Shown here in pieces: positions 52,226 to 62,341 of a stretch of 64,000 nucleotides of DNA. The position numbers were made by a program, and so were the translations under genes. Within the stretch, counting starts at the first letter, position 1. Every line of letters starts with the position of its first letter. The notes beneath the pieces are model-generated. The model did no database searches and was not told the DNA's origin. It was given only the letters and a program-made list of their open reading frames with translations. Origin of the DNA: Clostridium thermobutyricum DSM 4928 (GTDB lineage Bacteria > Bacillota > Clostridia > Clostridiales > Clostridiaceae); the NCBI RefSeq assembly GCF_002050515.1, contig NZ_LTAY01000026.1, positions 186,001-250,000 of the forward strand. Reading direction: 5' to 3'.

Positions 52226-55200
52226 ATGATAATAAATAAACCTAAGAAAAAGAAAAAACCAGTATCTAGATATACTGTTGTGAAATTCATAATGCTAGGT
52301 GTGTTTACTTTAATTGCTTTAAGGGTTCTTTATATACAAGTTTATAAACATAGTCACTATAAAGAAGTCGCAGATGAAAATGCAACTAGATTTATGGCAC
52401 AAGAAGCCCCAAGGGGAGAAATTCTAGATGATAAAGGTAATATACTAGCGACTAATAAAGAAATATACAATATAACTTATACTATGCCATCTAATGGAGA
52501 AGCTGATTTTTATAAAACAATGGGGTTAGTATTTAATATACTAAATGAAAATGGCGAATCTCTAGAAGATGATATGATGTTGAAACTTGATAAAGATGGG
52601 AAATTTTATTTTACATACAAAAGTACTTCACAAGAAGCACAACAGCATGAAAAAATAAGATTTTTAAGAGATAGGGGTATGAATGAAAAGATTCAGCATA
52701 AGTTATTTGGAGATGAAAATAGAGAGTTAACTGAAGCCGAAAATTCAGAAATTGATCAAGAACTTTTAAAAGTTACTCCAGAAGAAGCTTTCGACTACTT
52801 AATTAAAACTTACAATATAATAGACTTAGTTTGTCCAAAACCAGTACAAACTATTAAAGACCCAACCAAAGAACAAAAAAATGAATTTAATCAAAAAATG
52901 AACGACTACAATGAAAAAATGAAAGAATATAATAAAATGACTGGAGCAGAACAGTTACAGGTTTTATTAAAGTCATATAAACTTTCTGATATAAGAAATT
53001 ATGTAGTTGTTAAAGATGCAATGAAAATGCAAAGCTTCAAAGGTTATAGAGCTGTTACAATAGCAAATAATATAAAGAAGAGTACAGCATTTATAATTTA
53101 TCAAAAACTAAATGAATTACCAGGAATAGATGTTAACTTACAACCAGTAAGATATTATCCATATGATAATTTGGCATCTTCTGTACTAGGATATGTTTCA
53201 CCAATAGCTAATTCTCTTAAAGATGAGTATGAATTAAGAGGATATGATGTTAGTACAGACTTAGTTGGTAAAGCTGGAATAGAACAATCTTATGAGGATA
53301 TGTTAAAAGGAGTAAAAGGTGGAAAGACTGTTAAGGTTAATTCACAAGGAAGAGTTACGGAAAACTTATTTAGTCTTGCTTCATATCCAGGAGATAATGT
53401 TAAATTAACTATAGATAAGAATGTTCAATATGCTACACAAGAAGCATTAAAGGATACTATAAACAATATAAGAACTAAAATAACAGATAACTCAGGACAC
53501 AGTTTCCCAAATGCAACAAGAGGAGCAGCTTTAGTTGTAGATGTTCATAATGGAAATATTCTTGCTATGGCAAGCTATCCAGACTATAATCCAAATATAT
53601 TTGCAATACCTGGTCAGCTTACAAAAGAAGAATATGAACAATACTTTAATCCTAACTTAGAAGAATTCGGGAAAACAGAATCTAAATTACCAGGAGTTAC
53701 AAAAACATTAGATGAATTATTCCCAAAATCATCTAATGGAGTTAGAGAAGATAAATATGACTTATATCCAAAACCATTCTATAATTATGCTACATTAGGA
53801 GCTATACCACCTGGATCAATATTTAAGCCAGTTACAGCAGTAGCAGCTTTAGAAGAAGGCGTTGTTGCACCAAATGAAACTGTAAATGCAACTGGAATAT
53901 TCAATGTTCATCCAGATGTATTTGGTAAATCTTTTGCTCCACAATGTTGGATATACACAGATTCACATGGAAGCCATGGACCTACAGATGTTGAAAAAGC
54001 ACTTCAAGTTTCATGTAACTTCTATTTCTATGAAATGGGATATAGATTATATGAGCATGCTTTAAAAACAACAAACTTAAAAGGTGTTGATGCACAAATA
54101 TATGCACTAGACTCTCTTGCAAGATGGGCTTGGAAATTTGGATTAGGACATGATCCAAATAGTCAATCAGATCCAACAACAGGAATTGAAATACCAGAGA
54201 ATACTAGTGGGCAAGTATATAATTTCCAAAGCTATAAAGCTAATGCTATTCAATTCTCAAAATTCAATTTAAATAATTATTTAGAGAGTGGAGATTATAA
54301 AGGAATAAATAAATTTGCTCCATTTGACTTTGCAGCAAATAAAGCTGATTCACAACAGCTTTCTGATTTGAAGATAAAATTAAAGAAAATTATAAATGAT
54401 AGATTAGAAGTAGTAGGAACTAATAAGGAAGCTTCTAGTTATGATGAATTCTATAAGGAAGTATATCCTATTGTTAAGCAAATAATGGAAGTATCACCTA
54501 AGTATAAGGAAAGCTTTGAAAATTATAAGAAAACACATCCTAATACAACAATTGATGCACAAGCAAAATTAGTTGCAACTACAATAGCTCAATTTACTAT
54601 AAGAGATGTTGCAGGAGAAATTCTTTCACCAGCACAATTAATATATGCTGCAATAGGTCAAGGTATAAATCACTTCACACCAATACAACTTGCAGAATAT
54701 ATTTCTACTTTAGCAAATGGAGGAACTAGATATAAACTTCATTTAGTAAGTGAAGTAACAAATCCAGATGGAGGAGTTATTCAAAAAGTAGAGCCACAAG
54801 TTATAGAAAAATTAAATTTAAAACAATCTACTATAAATGCAGTTCATGAAGGTATGAGAAGAGCAAATGATGAAGATGGTGGTACAGCAGCATCAGTATT
54901 TGGTAACTTCCCAATTCCAACTGCAGGTAAAACTGGTACAGCTGATTATTCAGATAGTCAAAGAGATTTTGGTAGAGCACCTTATGCAACTTATGTAAGT
55001 TTTGCTCCATATGATAATCCTCAAATTGCATTCGTTGGTGTAATTTATGATGGAGGACATGGTGGATATACTGCAAATGTTGCAAGAGCAGCTTATGATG
55101 CTTACTTTAAGGATTATCTACTTAAAAATTATCCTGAATATTGTAATAGTTCACCTGCATTTAAGAGATATGTTTTAGATGCTCCAAAGGATAATTATCC

Positions 55201-55291
55201 AGGAAGTGCTGAAGGAGATGCTATGAAAAAAGAGCAAGAACAGCAAAAACAAGAGCAACAACAAATAATGAAGGATTTTAACAATAATTAA
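52226..55291 (+). CDS. PBP2-type class B penicillin-binding protein, copy 2
   Basis: 1021 residues, closely similar to copy 1 over its full length, including both long insertions. KPKKKKKPVSRYT and one membrane helix at the N-terminus; catalytic motifs S531-I-F-K, S596-C-N598 (SxN, unlike copy 1) and K902-T-G-T. The C-terminus is a Gln/Lys-rich tail. GGAGG lies 5 nt before the ATG. It is separated from copy 1 by a terminator and has its own extended -10, so its level can be set independently of the mre operon. Division of labour with the other copies is unknown. Confidence 0.9.
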   Translation: MIINKPKKKKKPVSRYTVVKFIMLGVFTLIALRVLYIQVYKHSHYKEVADENATRFMAQEAPRGEILDDKGNILATNKEIYNITYTMPSNGEADFYKTMGLVFNILNENGESLEDDMMLKLDKDGKFYFTYKSTSQEAQQHEKIRFLRDRGMNEKIQHKLFGDENRELTEAENSEIDQELLKVTPEEAFDYLIKTYNIIDLVCPKPVQTIKDPTKEQKNEFNQKMNDYNEKMKEYNKMTGAEQLQVLLKSYKLSDIRNYVVVKDAMKMQSFKGYRAVTIANNIKKSTAFIIYQKLNELPGIDVNLQPVRYYPYDNLASSVLGYVSPIANSLKDEYELRGYDVSTDLVGKAGIEQSYEDMLKGVKGGKTVKVNSQGRVTENLFSLASYPGDNVKLTIDKNVQYATQEALKDTINNIRTKITDNSGHSFPNATRGAALVVDVHNGNILAMASYPDYNPNIFAIPGQLTKEEYEQYFNPNLEEFGKTESKLPGVTKTLDELFPKSSNGVREDKYDLYPKPFYNYATLGAIPPGSIFKPVTAVAALEEGVVAPNETVNATGIFNVHPDVFGKSFAPQCWIYTDSHGSHGPTDVEKALQVSCNFYFYEMGYRLYEHALKTTNLKGVDAQIYALDSLARWAWKFGLGHDPNSQSDPTTGIEIPENTSGQVYNFQSYKANAIQFSKFNLNNYLESGDYKGINKFAPFDFAANKADSQQLSDLKIKLKKIINDRLEVVGTNKEASSYDEFYKEVYPIVKQIMEVSPKYKESFENYKKTHPNTTIDAQAKLVATTIAQFTIRDVAGEILSPAQLIYAAIGQGINHFTPIQLAEYISTLANGGTRYKLHLVSEVTNPDGGVIQKVEPQVIEKLNLKQSTINAVHEGMRRANDEDGGTAASVFGNFPIPTAGKTGTADYSDSQRDFGRAPYATYVSFAPYDNPQIAFVGVIYDGGHGGYTANVARAAYDAYFKDYLLKNYPEYCNSSPAFKRYVLDAPKDNYPGSAEGDAMKKEQEQQKQEQQQIMKDFNNN

Positions 55292-55303
55292 ATAAAAAAT
55301 TTG

Positions 55304-55352
55304 AAAAGTTACTCTAAGTAGACAAAAAATCTACTTAAGAGTAACTTTTTTT
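55304..55352 (+). terminator. Terminator after PBP copy 2
   Basis: AAAAGTTACTCT / AGAGTAACTTTT with inner AGTAGA / TCTACT pairing, followed by TTT. Confidence 0.92.
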
Positions 55353-55393
55353 GTGCAAATTTTAAAATAACTATTCATTTAATTAAAAAAATA

Positions 55394-55402
55394 TGGTAAT
55401 AT
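55394..55402 (+). promoter_or_regulatory. Extended -10 promoter of PBP copy 3
   Basis: TGGTAATAT within ATATGGTAATATTATTAAT, similar in sequence and position to the promoter of copy 2. Confidence 0.5.
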
Positions 55403-55485
55403 TATTAATAAGATGTTAATAATTAGTGAATTAAATGGACGTATAATAGAAGTAGGATTTTAGTTTTAAGGGAATGGGGATCAAA

Positions 55486-58400
55486 ATGATAGTAAATAAA
55501 CCAAAAAAGCAAAGAAAGTTAATGTCCCGTTATACAATGATGAAATTAATAATGGGTGGAGTTTTTACAGTTATTGCAGCTAGACTTGTTTATTTGCAAG
55601 TATATAAACATAATTATTACTCGGATAAAGCTAAAGCAAATGCTATTAGATTTATGGATGAGAAAACTCCAAGAGGAGAAATATTAGATAATGAAGGAAA
55701 TATATTAGCAACAAATAAACAGACATATATACTAAAATATACAACACCAACAGAAGGTAAATTTAATTTTTACGACACAATGAATTTAGTTTTTAAAATA
55801 TTAGAAGAGAATGATGAAACTCTTTTAAATGATATGCTTCTTAAAATAAATGATAATGGAGAAGCATATTTTGAATTTAAAAATTCTTCAGTAGAAAATC
55901 AAGAATTTGAAAAGATAAGATTCTTGAAAGATAGAGGAATGAATGATTATTTTAGAAAAAGAGATTTTCCAGATGAAGAAGGAGATTTAGAAGAGGATCA
56001 ATTAAAGCAAATTGATGAAGAATTAAAAAAAGTTACTCCACAAGAGGCTTTAGAATATTTAGTTAAATCATATAATTTAATTGATATAGTAGATCCAAAG
56101 CCAATTAAAAAAGAAGGAAATCTTTCTAAAGAGGAAAAGGCAGAATATAAAAAAGAAGTTTCAGATTATGAAACTAGACGAAAAAATTATAATAAAATGC
56201 CTGGAGCTGAACTTTTAGATATTATAAAAGTTCAATATCCAATTCAAGAATTAAAAAAATATTTAATAGTAAAAGATGCAATAAGAATTCAAAGTTTTAA
56301 AAATTATCGTTCAGTTGTTATAGCAAATAATATAAAAAAAGAAACTGCTTTTACAATCTATCAAAAGTTAAATGAGCTTCCTGGAATTGATGTGGACATG
56401 CAGCCAGTTAGATATTATCCATATAATAATTTAGGTTCAGCAGTTTTAGGATATGTATCTCAAATTGATAGTTCATTAAAATCAAGTTATGAATTGAGAG
56501 GATATGATGCATCAACAGATTTAATTGGAAAATCAGGAATTGAAGCATCTTATGAAGATACTTTAAAAGGAACAAAAGGTGGTAAGACGGTAACAGTAAA
56601 TTCAGAAGGACGAGAAACAGAAGAATTATTTAAATTAGAATCTTACCCAGGAAATAATGTTCACTTAAATATAAATAAAGATATTCAGTATGCAACACAA
56701 CAAGCATTAGAAGATAGTATTAAAAAAGTACAAAGTAGTACAGTAGATTCACAGGGAAATACTTTTAAAAATGCAACTAGAGGATTTGCATTAGTAGCAG
56801 AAGTCAATACAGGAAAAATTTTAGCAATGGCAAGTTATCCTGATTTTGATCCTAATATATTTGCAATACCAGGACAATTAAGTTCAAAACAGGTTCAAGA
56901 ATATTTTGCTCCAGACCTTGAAGAGTATGGAAAGCAAATAGTTAAATTACCTGGTGTTACAAAAACTGTGGATGAGTTATTCCCAAAAGATAAAAATGGT
57001 AATAGAGAAGATAAATATGATTTATATCCAAAGCCATTTTATAACTATGCTACACTTGGAACACTTCCACCTGGATCAATATTTAAGCCTCTTACAGCAG
57101 TAGCAGGTCTTGAAGAAGGAGTTATAAGTCCTAGTGAATATATAATGGCAAATGGTAAATTTAATAATAGACCAGAGGTTTTCGGAAGTGGATTTGCACC
57201 AGCATGTTGGATACATGCAAATGGAGGAAGTCATGGAGCTACAAATGTACAAAAGGCTCTAGAAGTTTCATGTAACGTTTATTTCTATGAAACAGCTTAT
57301 AGACTATATGCTAAGACAATGAATGAAAATAAAAATTTACCTTTTGAGGAAGCAAAGAAATTAGCATTAGATAGTATTGCAGAATGGGCATGGAAATTTG
57401 GGTTAGGAACAGATCCAAATAGTAACGGAAATCCTTCAACTGGAATTGAAATAGAAGAAAGTACAATAGGTCAAACATATAATTTCAAAACAAATAAAGA
57501 AAGTATAATAAACTTCGCAAAATTTGAGTTAAATGATTATCTTTCAAATGGAACTTACAACAATGGAGAGAGATATGTACCATTTGATTTTGCTGCTAAT
57601 CTTTCAGATAGTCCAGAGTTAGAAAAAGCTAAACAGCAACTAAAACAAAAAATAACAGAAAGATTAGAAATAGTAGGAACTGGTGAAGAAGGAATGGGAT
57701 ATGATAAATTCTTAAATTATATTCTTCCTGATATTAAAAAGATAATGGAAATTTCACCAAAATATAAAGCGAATTTAAATAGTTATAATGGAAGTACAAC
57801 AATAGAAGAGCAATCTAAAAAAGTTGCAAAAGTTATAACACAGTTTACTGTTAGTGATAAACCTGGTGGAATAATGTCACCTGCACAACTAATATTCTCT
57901 TCAATTGGGCAAGGTATAAATCAATATAGTCCACTTCAATTAATGTCATATATAACTACACTTGCAAATGGTGGAACTAGATATTCATTAAATCTTGTAG
58001 ATAAAGTTACTACTCCAGATGGAAAAGTTATAGAACAAGTTGAACCTAAAATATTAAGTCAAATTAAATTAAAAGAAAGTACACTTACGGCTGTTAAGGA
58101 AGGAATGAGAAGAGCTAATGATGCTGACCAAGGTACAGCAGCAGGAACATTTAATAGTTTCCCAATACCATCAGCAGGTAAAACAGGTACAGCGGACTAT
58201 AATAATAATCAAAGAGAATTTGGAAGATCACCTTATGCAACATATGTGAGTTTTGCGCCAGTTGATAAACCAGAAATTGCTTTTGTAGGAGCGATTTATG
58301 ATGGAGGACATGGTTCATACACAGCTCCAGTTGCAAAAGCAGCTTATGAGGCTTATTTTAAGGAAAAAATTATGAAAGAATTTCCGGGATATGCTCAAAG

Positions 58401-58515
58401 CTCTGAAAGTTTTAAGAAGTATGTATTAAATGCACCAAAAGATAATAAAGATGGTGATGATAATACTTCAAAGGAAAATGATACTTCCGCAAAAAAAGAA
58501 GAAAAAAACAACTAA
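55486..58515 (+). CDS. PBP2-type class B penicillin-binding protein, copy 3
   Basis: 1009 residues from ATG 55486, which has GGGG 6 nt upstream and gives the same MIVNKPKK start as the other copies; an in-frame ATG at 55474 overlaps that region. Catalytic motifs S531-I-F-K, S595-C-N597 and K899-T-G-T. It resembles copy 2 more than copy 1 (shared SCN and FAPxCWIH/Y region), suggesting copy 2 and 3 arose later. The C-terminal tail is Lys/Asp-rich and low in complexity. It has its own promoter and terminator. Confidence 0.9.
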   Translation: MIVNKPKKQRKLMSRYTMMKLIMGGVFTVIAARLVYLQVYKHNYYSDKAKANAIRFMDEKTPRGEILDNEGNILATNKQTYILKYTTPTEGKFNFYDTMNLVFKILEENDETLLNDMLLKINDNGEAYFEFKNSSVENQEFEKIRFLKDRGMNDYFRKRDFPDEEGDLEEDQLKQIDEELKKVTPQEALEYLVKSYNLIDIVDPKPIKKEGNLSKEEKAEYKKEVSDYETRRKNYNKMPGAELLDIIKVQYPIQELKKYLIVKDAIRIQSFKNYRSVVIANNIKKETAFTIYQKLNELPGIDVDMQPVRYYPYNNLGSAVLGYVSQIDSSLKSSYELRGYDASTDLIGKSGIEASYEDTLKGTKGGKTVTVNSEGRETEELFKLESYPGNNVHLNINKDIQYATQQALEDSIKKVQSSTVDSQGNTFKNATRGFALVAEVNTGKILAMASYPDFDPNIFAIPGQLSSKQVQEYFAPDLEEYGKQIVKLPGVTKTVDELFPKDKNGNREDKYDLYPKPFYNYATLGTLPPGSIFKPLTAVAGLEEGVISPSEYIMANGKFNNRPEVFGSGFAPACWIHANGGSHGATNVQKALEVSCNVYFYETAYRLYAKTMNENKNLPFEEAKKLALDSIAEWAWKFGLGTDPNSNGNPSTGIEIEESTIGQTYNFKTNKESIINFAKFELNDYLSNGTYNNGERYVPFDFAANLSDSPELEKAKQQLKQKITERLEIVGTGEEGMGYDKFLNYILPDIKKIMEISPKYKANLNSYNGSTTIEEQSKKVAKVITQFTVSDKPGGIMSPAQLIFSSIGQGINQYSPLQLMSYITTLANGGTRYSLNLVDKVTTPDGKVIEQVEPKILSQIKLKESTLTAVKEGMRRANDADQGTAAGTFNSFPIPSAGKTGTADYNNNQREFGRSPYATYVSFAPVDKPEIAFVGAIYDGGHGSYTAPVAKAAYEAYFKEKIMKEFPGYAQSSESFKKYVLNAPKDNKDGDDNTSKENDTSAKKEEKNN

Positions 58516-58525
58516 ATTTGGAATT

Positions 58526-58560
58526 TTGAGGAATCTTAGTATGGATTCCTCAATTTTTTT
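58526..58560 (+). terminator. Terminator after PBP copy 3
   Basis: TTGAGGAATC / GATTCCTCAA perfect 10-bp stem followed by seven T. Confidence 0.93.
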
Positions 58561-58609
58561 GAAAATAAATAGAAAAAACCAAAGCAAACTATTAAAAAAT
58601 ATCTATTGG

Positions 58610-58618
58610 TGATATAAT
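58610..58618 (+). promoter_or_regulatory. Extended -10 promoter of minCDE
   Basis: TGATATAAT, a perfect extended -10, about 95 nt upstream of the minC start. Confidence 0.65.
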
Positions 58619-58713
58619 AAATAAGAATAAAAACATTTAAAATAAAGGTTTTTACAAAATTTTGTAGAATACATATTAAAGTGTATTGTATAGCTTTCTT
58701 TGGAGGTATCGTT

Positions 58714-59358
58714 GTGCAAGATGGAATTATAATAAAAGGAAATGGAAGAGGACTTGTTGCAGAAATTGATATGAATGGATATCCAGATTATAGTGAAATG
58801 TTTAATGATCTTATAGGAAGACTTTCTAAGGGAAAAAAGTTTTATAAGGGCATTTCATTAGCTATAACAATTGATCTTAATATGATTACTGAGAAGGATT
58901 TGATTCATCTACAAGAGAATCTTAAAGAAAAAATTGGAATAAGCGAAATTATTTTAAATGCAAAAGAAGAAAAAAATAGTGAAATAGAAAATAACAAAAT
59001 ATTCTCTGGAATATATGAAGGGAAAACAAAGTTTTTAAGAAAAACAGTAAGAGGCGGACAATGTATAAGTTATAATGGTAATATTGTCATTATAGGTGAT
59101 ATAAATAGTGGTTCTGAAGTAAAAGCTACTGGAAATATCATAGTGCTTGGAAGCATTAAAGGAACAGTTTTTGCAGGTTCTAATGGAAATGATAAAGCAA
59201 TAATAGCAGCTTTTTCATTACAACCAGAAATATTAAAAATAGCTAATAGAATAGCTATGTCCCCAGACTCTGAAAAACCTACATATCCAGAAGTAGCAAA
59301 GATAAAAGATGGCATGATAACAGTAGAGCCATATTTAGCAAATAAATATATTTATTAG
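58714..59358 (+). CDS. minC: Septum site-determining protein MinC
   Basis: 214 residues with a GTG start at 58714 chosen for TGGAGGT 7 nt upstream; an earlier in-frame GTG at 58681 lacks a site. The N-terminal domain opposes FtsZ assembly; the C-terminal right-handed beta-helix is clear from VRGGQCISYNGNIVIIGDIN and GNIIVLGSIKGTVFAG, ending with SPDSEKPTYPEVA. It works with MinD to prevent polar septa. First gene of the min operon. Confidence 0.92.
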   Translation: MQDGIIIKGNGRGLVAEIDMNGYPDYSEMFNDLIGRLSKGKKFYKGISLAITIDLNMITEKDLIHLQENLKEKIGISEIILNAKEEKNSEIENNKIFSGIYEGKTKFLRKTVRGGQCISYNGNIVIIGDINSGSEVKATGNIIVLGSIKGTVFAGSNGNDKAIIAAFSLQPEILKIANRIAMSPDSEKPTYPEVAKIKDGMITVEPYLANKYIY

Positions 59359-59375
59359 TGGAGGGATTTAATAAC

Positions 59376-60173
59376 ATGGGAGTATCTATAGTAATTACAT
59401 CAGGTAAAGGTGGAGTCGGAAAAACTACAACAACTGCTAACTTAGGAACAGCTTTAGCTTCAATTGGAAAGAAAGTTGTAGTTGTTGATGGAGATACTGG
59501 ATTAAGAAACCTAGATGTATTAATGGGACTAGAAAATAGAATAGTATATACAATAATTGATGTAATAGAAAACAGATGTAGATTAAAACAAGCTTTAATA
59601 AAAGATAAGAGATTTCCTAACTTACATCTTTTACCAACAGCTCAATCTAAAGATAAAGATGATATAAAAACTAATGATATGCTTAAGATAATAAAAGAAC
59701 TTAAAGAAGAGTTCGATTATGTTTTAATTGACTCACCAGCTGGAATAGAAAGAGGATTTGAAAATGCAGCTATTGGAGCAGATAGAGCAATTGTAGTTGT
59801 AAATCCTGAAATAACATCTATAAGAGATGCTGATAGAGTAATTGGAAAATTAGATGCAAAAGGAATCTGTGACCATTCAGTAATAGTAAATAGATTAAAT
59901 TATGAAATGGCTCAGAGAGGAGATATGTTAGGAGTAAATGATATAATAGAAGTATTATCAGTAGAACTTTTAGGAGTTGTGCCAGATGATAAGAGAGTAT
60001 CAGTTTCTACTAATAAAGGAGAACCAATAGTTTTGGACGAGCAATCTAAAACAGGTATGGCATTTAAAAACATAGCTAAAAGAATTACAGGTGAAAATAT
60101 TCCAATAATGGAGTTTACAGAGGAAAGCACAGGATTCTTTGGTACTATAATGAAACTTTTTAAACGTAAATAG
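59376..60173 (+). CDS. minD: Septum site-determining ATPase MinD
   Basis: 265 residues from ATG 59376, which follows GTGGAGGG. The deviant Walker A is SGKGGVGKTTT (10-20), with DGDTGLRNLD and IDSPAGIERGFENA further on. The C-terminal amphipathic helix (GFFGTIMKLFKRK) is the membrane-targeting sequence. ATP-bound MinD sits on the membrane and recruits MinC; MinE releases it. The gene starts 17 nt after minC stops. Confidence 0.96.
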   Translation: MGVSIVITSGKGGVGKTTTTANLGTALASIGKKVVVVDGDTGLRNLDVLMGLENRIVYTIIDVIENRCRLKQALIKDKRFPNLHLLPTAQSKDKDDIKTNDMLKIIKELKEEFDYVLIDSPAGIERGFENAAIGADRAIVVVNPEITSIRDADRVIGKLDAKGICDHSVIVNRLNYEMAQRGDMLGVNDIIEVLSVELLGVVPDDKRVSVSTNKGEPIVLDEQSKTGMAFKNIAKRITGENIPIMEFTEESTGFFGTIMKLFKRK

Positions 60174-60186
60174 GGGGCCTTGGGAA

Positions 60187-60453
60187 ATGGGATTTTTTAG
60201 TAACTTTGGCAAGCAAAAGCCGAAAGAAATTGCAAAAGATAGGTTGAAGCTTATACTTATTCACGACAGAGGAGATTTACCAGAAGAAACTTTAGAAAAG
60301 ATTAGAACAGAGATACTCCAAGTAATTACTAAATATATAGAAATACAAGTAGATGATGTAGAAATATCAGTTAGTAAGAGTGAAATTGAAGAAGGAGATG
60401 CTCCATCTTCATTAATTGCAAATATTCCAATAAGAAATATAAGAGGTCAATAA
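60187..60453 (+). CDS. minE: Cell division topological specificity factor MinE
   Basis: 88 residues, the usual size. An N-terminal membrane-binding helix (MGFFSNFG) precedes the anti-MinCD region (AKDRLKLILIHDRGDLP) and the dimer domain (VEISVSKSEIEEGDAPSSLI). MinE drives pole-to-pole oscillation of MinCD; its presence (instead of DivIVA/MinJ alone) is typical of several Clostridium species. It ends the min operon. Confidence 0.93.
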   Translation: MGFFSNFGKQKPKEIAKDRLKLILIHDRGDLPEETLEKIRTEILQVITKYIEIQVDDVEISVSKSEIEEGDAPSSLIANIPIRNIRGQ

Positions 60454-60461
60454 GAGGTATG

Positions 60462-60520
60462 AGGTTGTGTAAAAGTTTGCTATGATAAGAAAAACTTTTA
60501 TTCACAACCTTATTTTTATT
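60462..60520 (+). terminator. Terminator of minCDE
   Basis: AGGTTGTG / CACAACCT outer stem and TAAAAGTTT / AAACTTTTA inner stem, followed by TATTTTTATTT. Confidence 0.88.
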
Positions 60521-60646
60521 TAAGTGTTTATTAAAATTTTATTATTTTTTTAAATGTCATAGTGTTTTTTATAGAGAATAGGCAAATAATGATATATAAT
60601 AGACAGTGTTACAAAATGAGTAATGAACTTTTCAGGAGGTGGGGAT

Positions 60647-61807
60647 TTGCTTAGGAAAGATTTATTGTTTGACAATGGTGGAGGCAGTAAACACAGATTA
60701 GATTTCAAAAAAATAAGAGATATCGATAAATTACTTTTAATTTCAACAGTTGTTTTAATTTTATTTGGAATACTTAATATATATTTATGTACTAAAGGTG
60801 ATTATGGTTTTCTATATGCAAAAAAACAATTTATATGGATGATTATTTCTTTAGTAGCTTTATATATTTTTATTTCTATAGATTATAGAGTATTTTATAA
60901 TTATGTTCCAATCTTTTATTGGGGATCTATAGTGCTATTATTGATAACTAGGTTTGCAGGAACTGTAGTAAATGGTGCCAGAGGATGGTTAAAATTTGGA
61001 CCAATATCATTACAGCCATCGGAAATAGCGAAGGTTGCAATGATAATGATGCTTGGAAAAATGCTAGAAGAAATGGATAATGATATAAATAACTTTAGAA
61101 ACTTAGTTAAGCTTAGTATATATGCTGGTATTCCAATGATATTTATTATTATACAACCAGATATGGGTATGACAATGGTATGTTTCTTTATAGTTTTAGG
61201 AATATTCTTTGTTGCTGGTCTTGATAAACGTATTTTTATTGGAGGATTTGCTGCGCTTATAGTTGTTGTAGCAATAGTTTGGAATGTTGGGCTTATTCAA
61301 GATTATCAAAAAGCAAGAATAACATCATTCTTACATCCAGAGGCTAATGCAACTACAACAGGATATCACTTGAGTCAATCTTTAATTAGTATTGGATCAG
61401 GAGGAATTGTTGGAGATAGACCTTCTTTATATAATGATGGAACAAGTGGTTATGCAGCACAACATGTTCCGGAAGTACAAACAGACTTTATATTTGCTGC
61501 AATAGCAGAACAATGGGGATTTATAGGAGTAGTATTCTTATTGATAGTTTACGGAATAGCAATAACTCGGATGATAAATATAGCAAGGACCGCTAAGGAT
61601 ACCTTTGGATCCGTAATATGTATAGGAATAGTTGCTTATTTCTTGTTTGCTATATTCCAGAATATAGGTATGACAATAGGGCTTATGCCAATTACTGGTA
61701 TAACACTTCCTTTAATAAGTTATGGAGGAAGTTCAATGCTATCTATAGTAATGACTATAGGATTAGTTTTAAATATTGGAATGAGAAGAAAGAAAATAAG
61801 GTTTTAA
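60647..61807 (+). CDS. rodA: SEDS glycosyltransferase RodA
   Basis: 386 residues with a TTG start at 60647 supported by AGGAGGTG; the upstream in-frame ATG (60623) stands before that site. About ten membrane helices. SEDS hallmarks: GARGWLKFGPISLQPSEIAK, YHLSQSLISIGSGG, PEVQTDFIFAAIAEQWG and GITLPLISYGGSSML. It polymerises glycan from lipid II and pairs with a class B PBP; three candidates are encoded just upstream. Separate transcription unit from minCDE. Confidence 0.94.
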   Translation: MLRKDLLFDNGGGSKHRLDFKKIRDIDKLLLISTVVLILFGILNIYLCTKGDYGFLYAKKQFIWMIISLVALYIFISIDYRVFYNYVPIFYWGSIVLLLITRFAGTVVNGARGWLKFGPISLQPSEIAKVAMIMMLGKMLEEMDNDINNFRNLVKLSIYAGIPMIFIIIQPDMGMTMVCFFIVLGIFFVAGLDKRIFIGGFAALIVVVAIVWNVGLIQDYQKARITSFLHPEANATTTGYHLSQSLISIGSGGIVGDRPSLYNDGTSGYAAQHVPEVQTDFIFAAIAEQWGFIGVVFLLIVYGIAITRMINIARTAKDTFGSVICIGIVAYFLFAIFQNIGMTIGLMPITGITLPLISYGGSSMLSIVMTIGLVLNIGMRRKKIRF

Positions 61808-61810
61808 TAT

Positions 61811-61848
61811 AAAAGAGATGTAAATATTAATTTACATCTCTTTTTTTA
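61811..61848 (+). terminator. Terminator of rodA
   Basis: AAAAGAGATGTAAAT / ATTTACATCTCTTTT perfect 15-bp stem with ATTA loop and T run. Confidence 0.93.
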
Positions 61849-61926
61849 TAAAAATTTGAAGTATTTTAGTTTTCATAAATGCTTATAAGCATAAATATAA
61901 TAAATAAAGAATAGGAGGTGAGATAG

Positions 61927-62319
61927 GTGAGTTATTATGGAAAAGAATATGCAGAATATTATAGAGGAATAAGAGGCAGTAACTTAAATGGTGGTAGAAA
62001 TTATGGTTATTCTACTTCTTACTCTAATGGATATAGTAGAAATTATACTAGATCAAAAAGAAAAAAATGGACACATGGAATAATACAAATATTTGCTATA
62101 CAAACTATAAGTATAATTTTTCTAGGCGGAATTGTATATTCACTTAAATTTTCAGAAAGAAAAGAACTTAATAATGTATTTTATTCTGTAAAAGCTGTTT
62201 TAAGTGAGGATTATTATTTTAAAAATAATTCAATAAATTTTGATTTAAATTCAATAGATTTCAATTTAGAAGAAATATTAGATAAAATAAATAGAAAAAT
62301 AAATACATTAAAGCAATAA
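61927..62319 (+). CDS. One-TM protein at the spoIVFA position, function unknown
   Basis: 130 residues with a GTG start backed by AGGAGGTG. A Tyr/Gly/Ser/Asn-rich cytoplasmic N-terminus (1-45) is followed by basic residues, one membrane helix (about 53-71) and an acidic/Asn-rich outer part (LNSIDFNLEEILDKINRKIN). In Bacillus the gene before spoIVFB is spoIVFA, which tethers and inhibits the protease; this protein has the same one-helix layout but no LytM domain. A regulatory partner role is inference from position. It lies 22 nt before the protease gene. Confidence 0.65.
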   Translation: MSYYGKEYAEYYRGIRGSNLNGGRNYGYSTSYSNGYSRNYTRSKRKKWTHGIIQIFAIQTISIIFLGGIVYSLKFSERKELNNVFYSVKAVLSEDYYFKNNSINFDLNSIDFNLEEILDKINRKINTLKQ

Positions 62320-62341
62320 CAAGATTTAAGTCGAGGTGTAA

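Noticed and set aside
58681..58713. Longer MinC starting at GTG 58681
   Set aside because: The ribosome binding site TGGAGGT lies inside the extension and points to GTG 58714.
61618..61812. ORF in another frame at the end of rodA
   Set aside because: Fully inside rodA, no start signal, and the rodA frame is conserved to its end.
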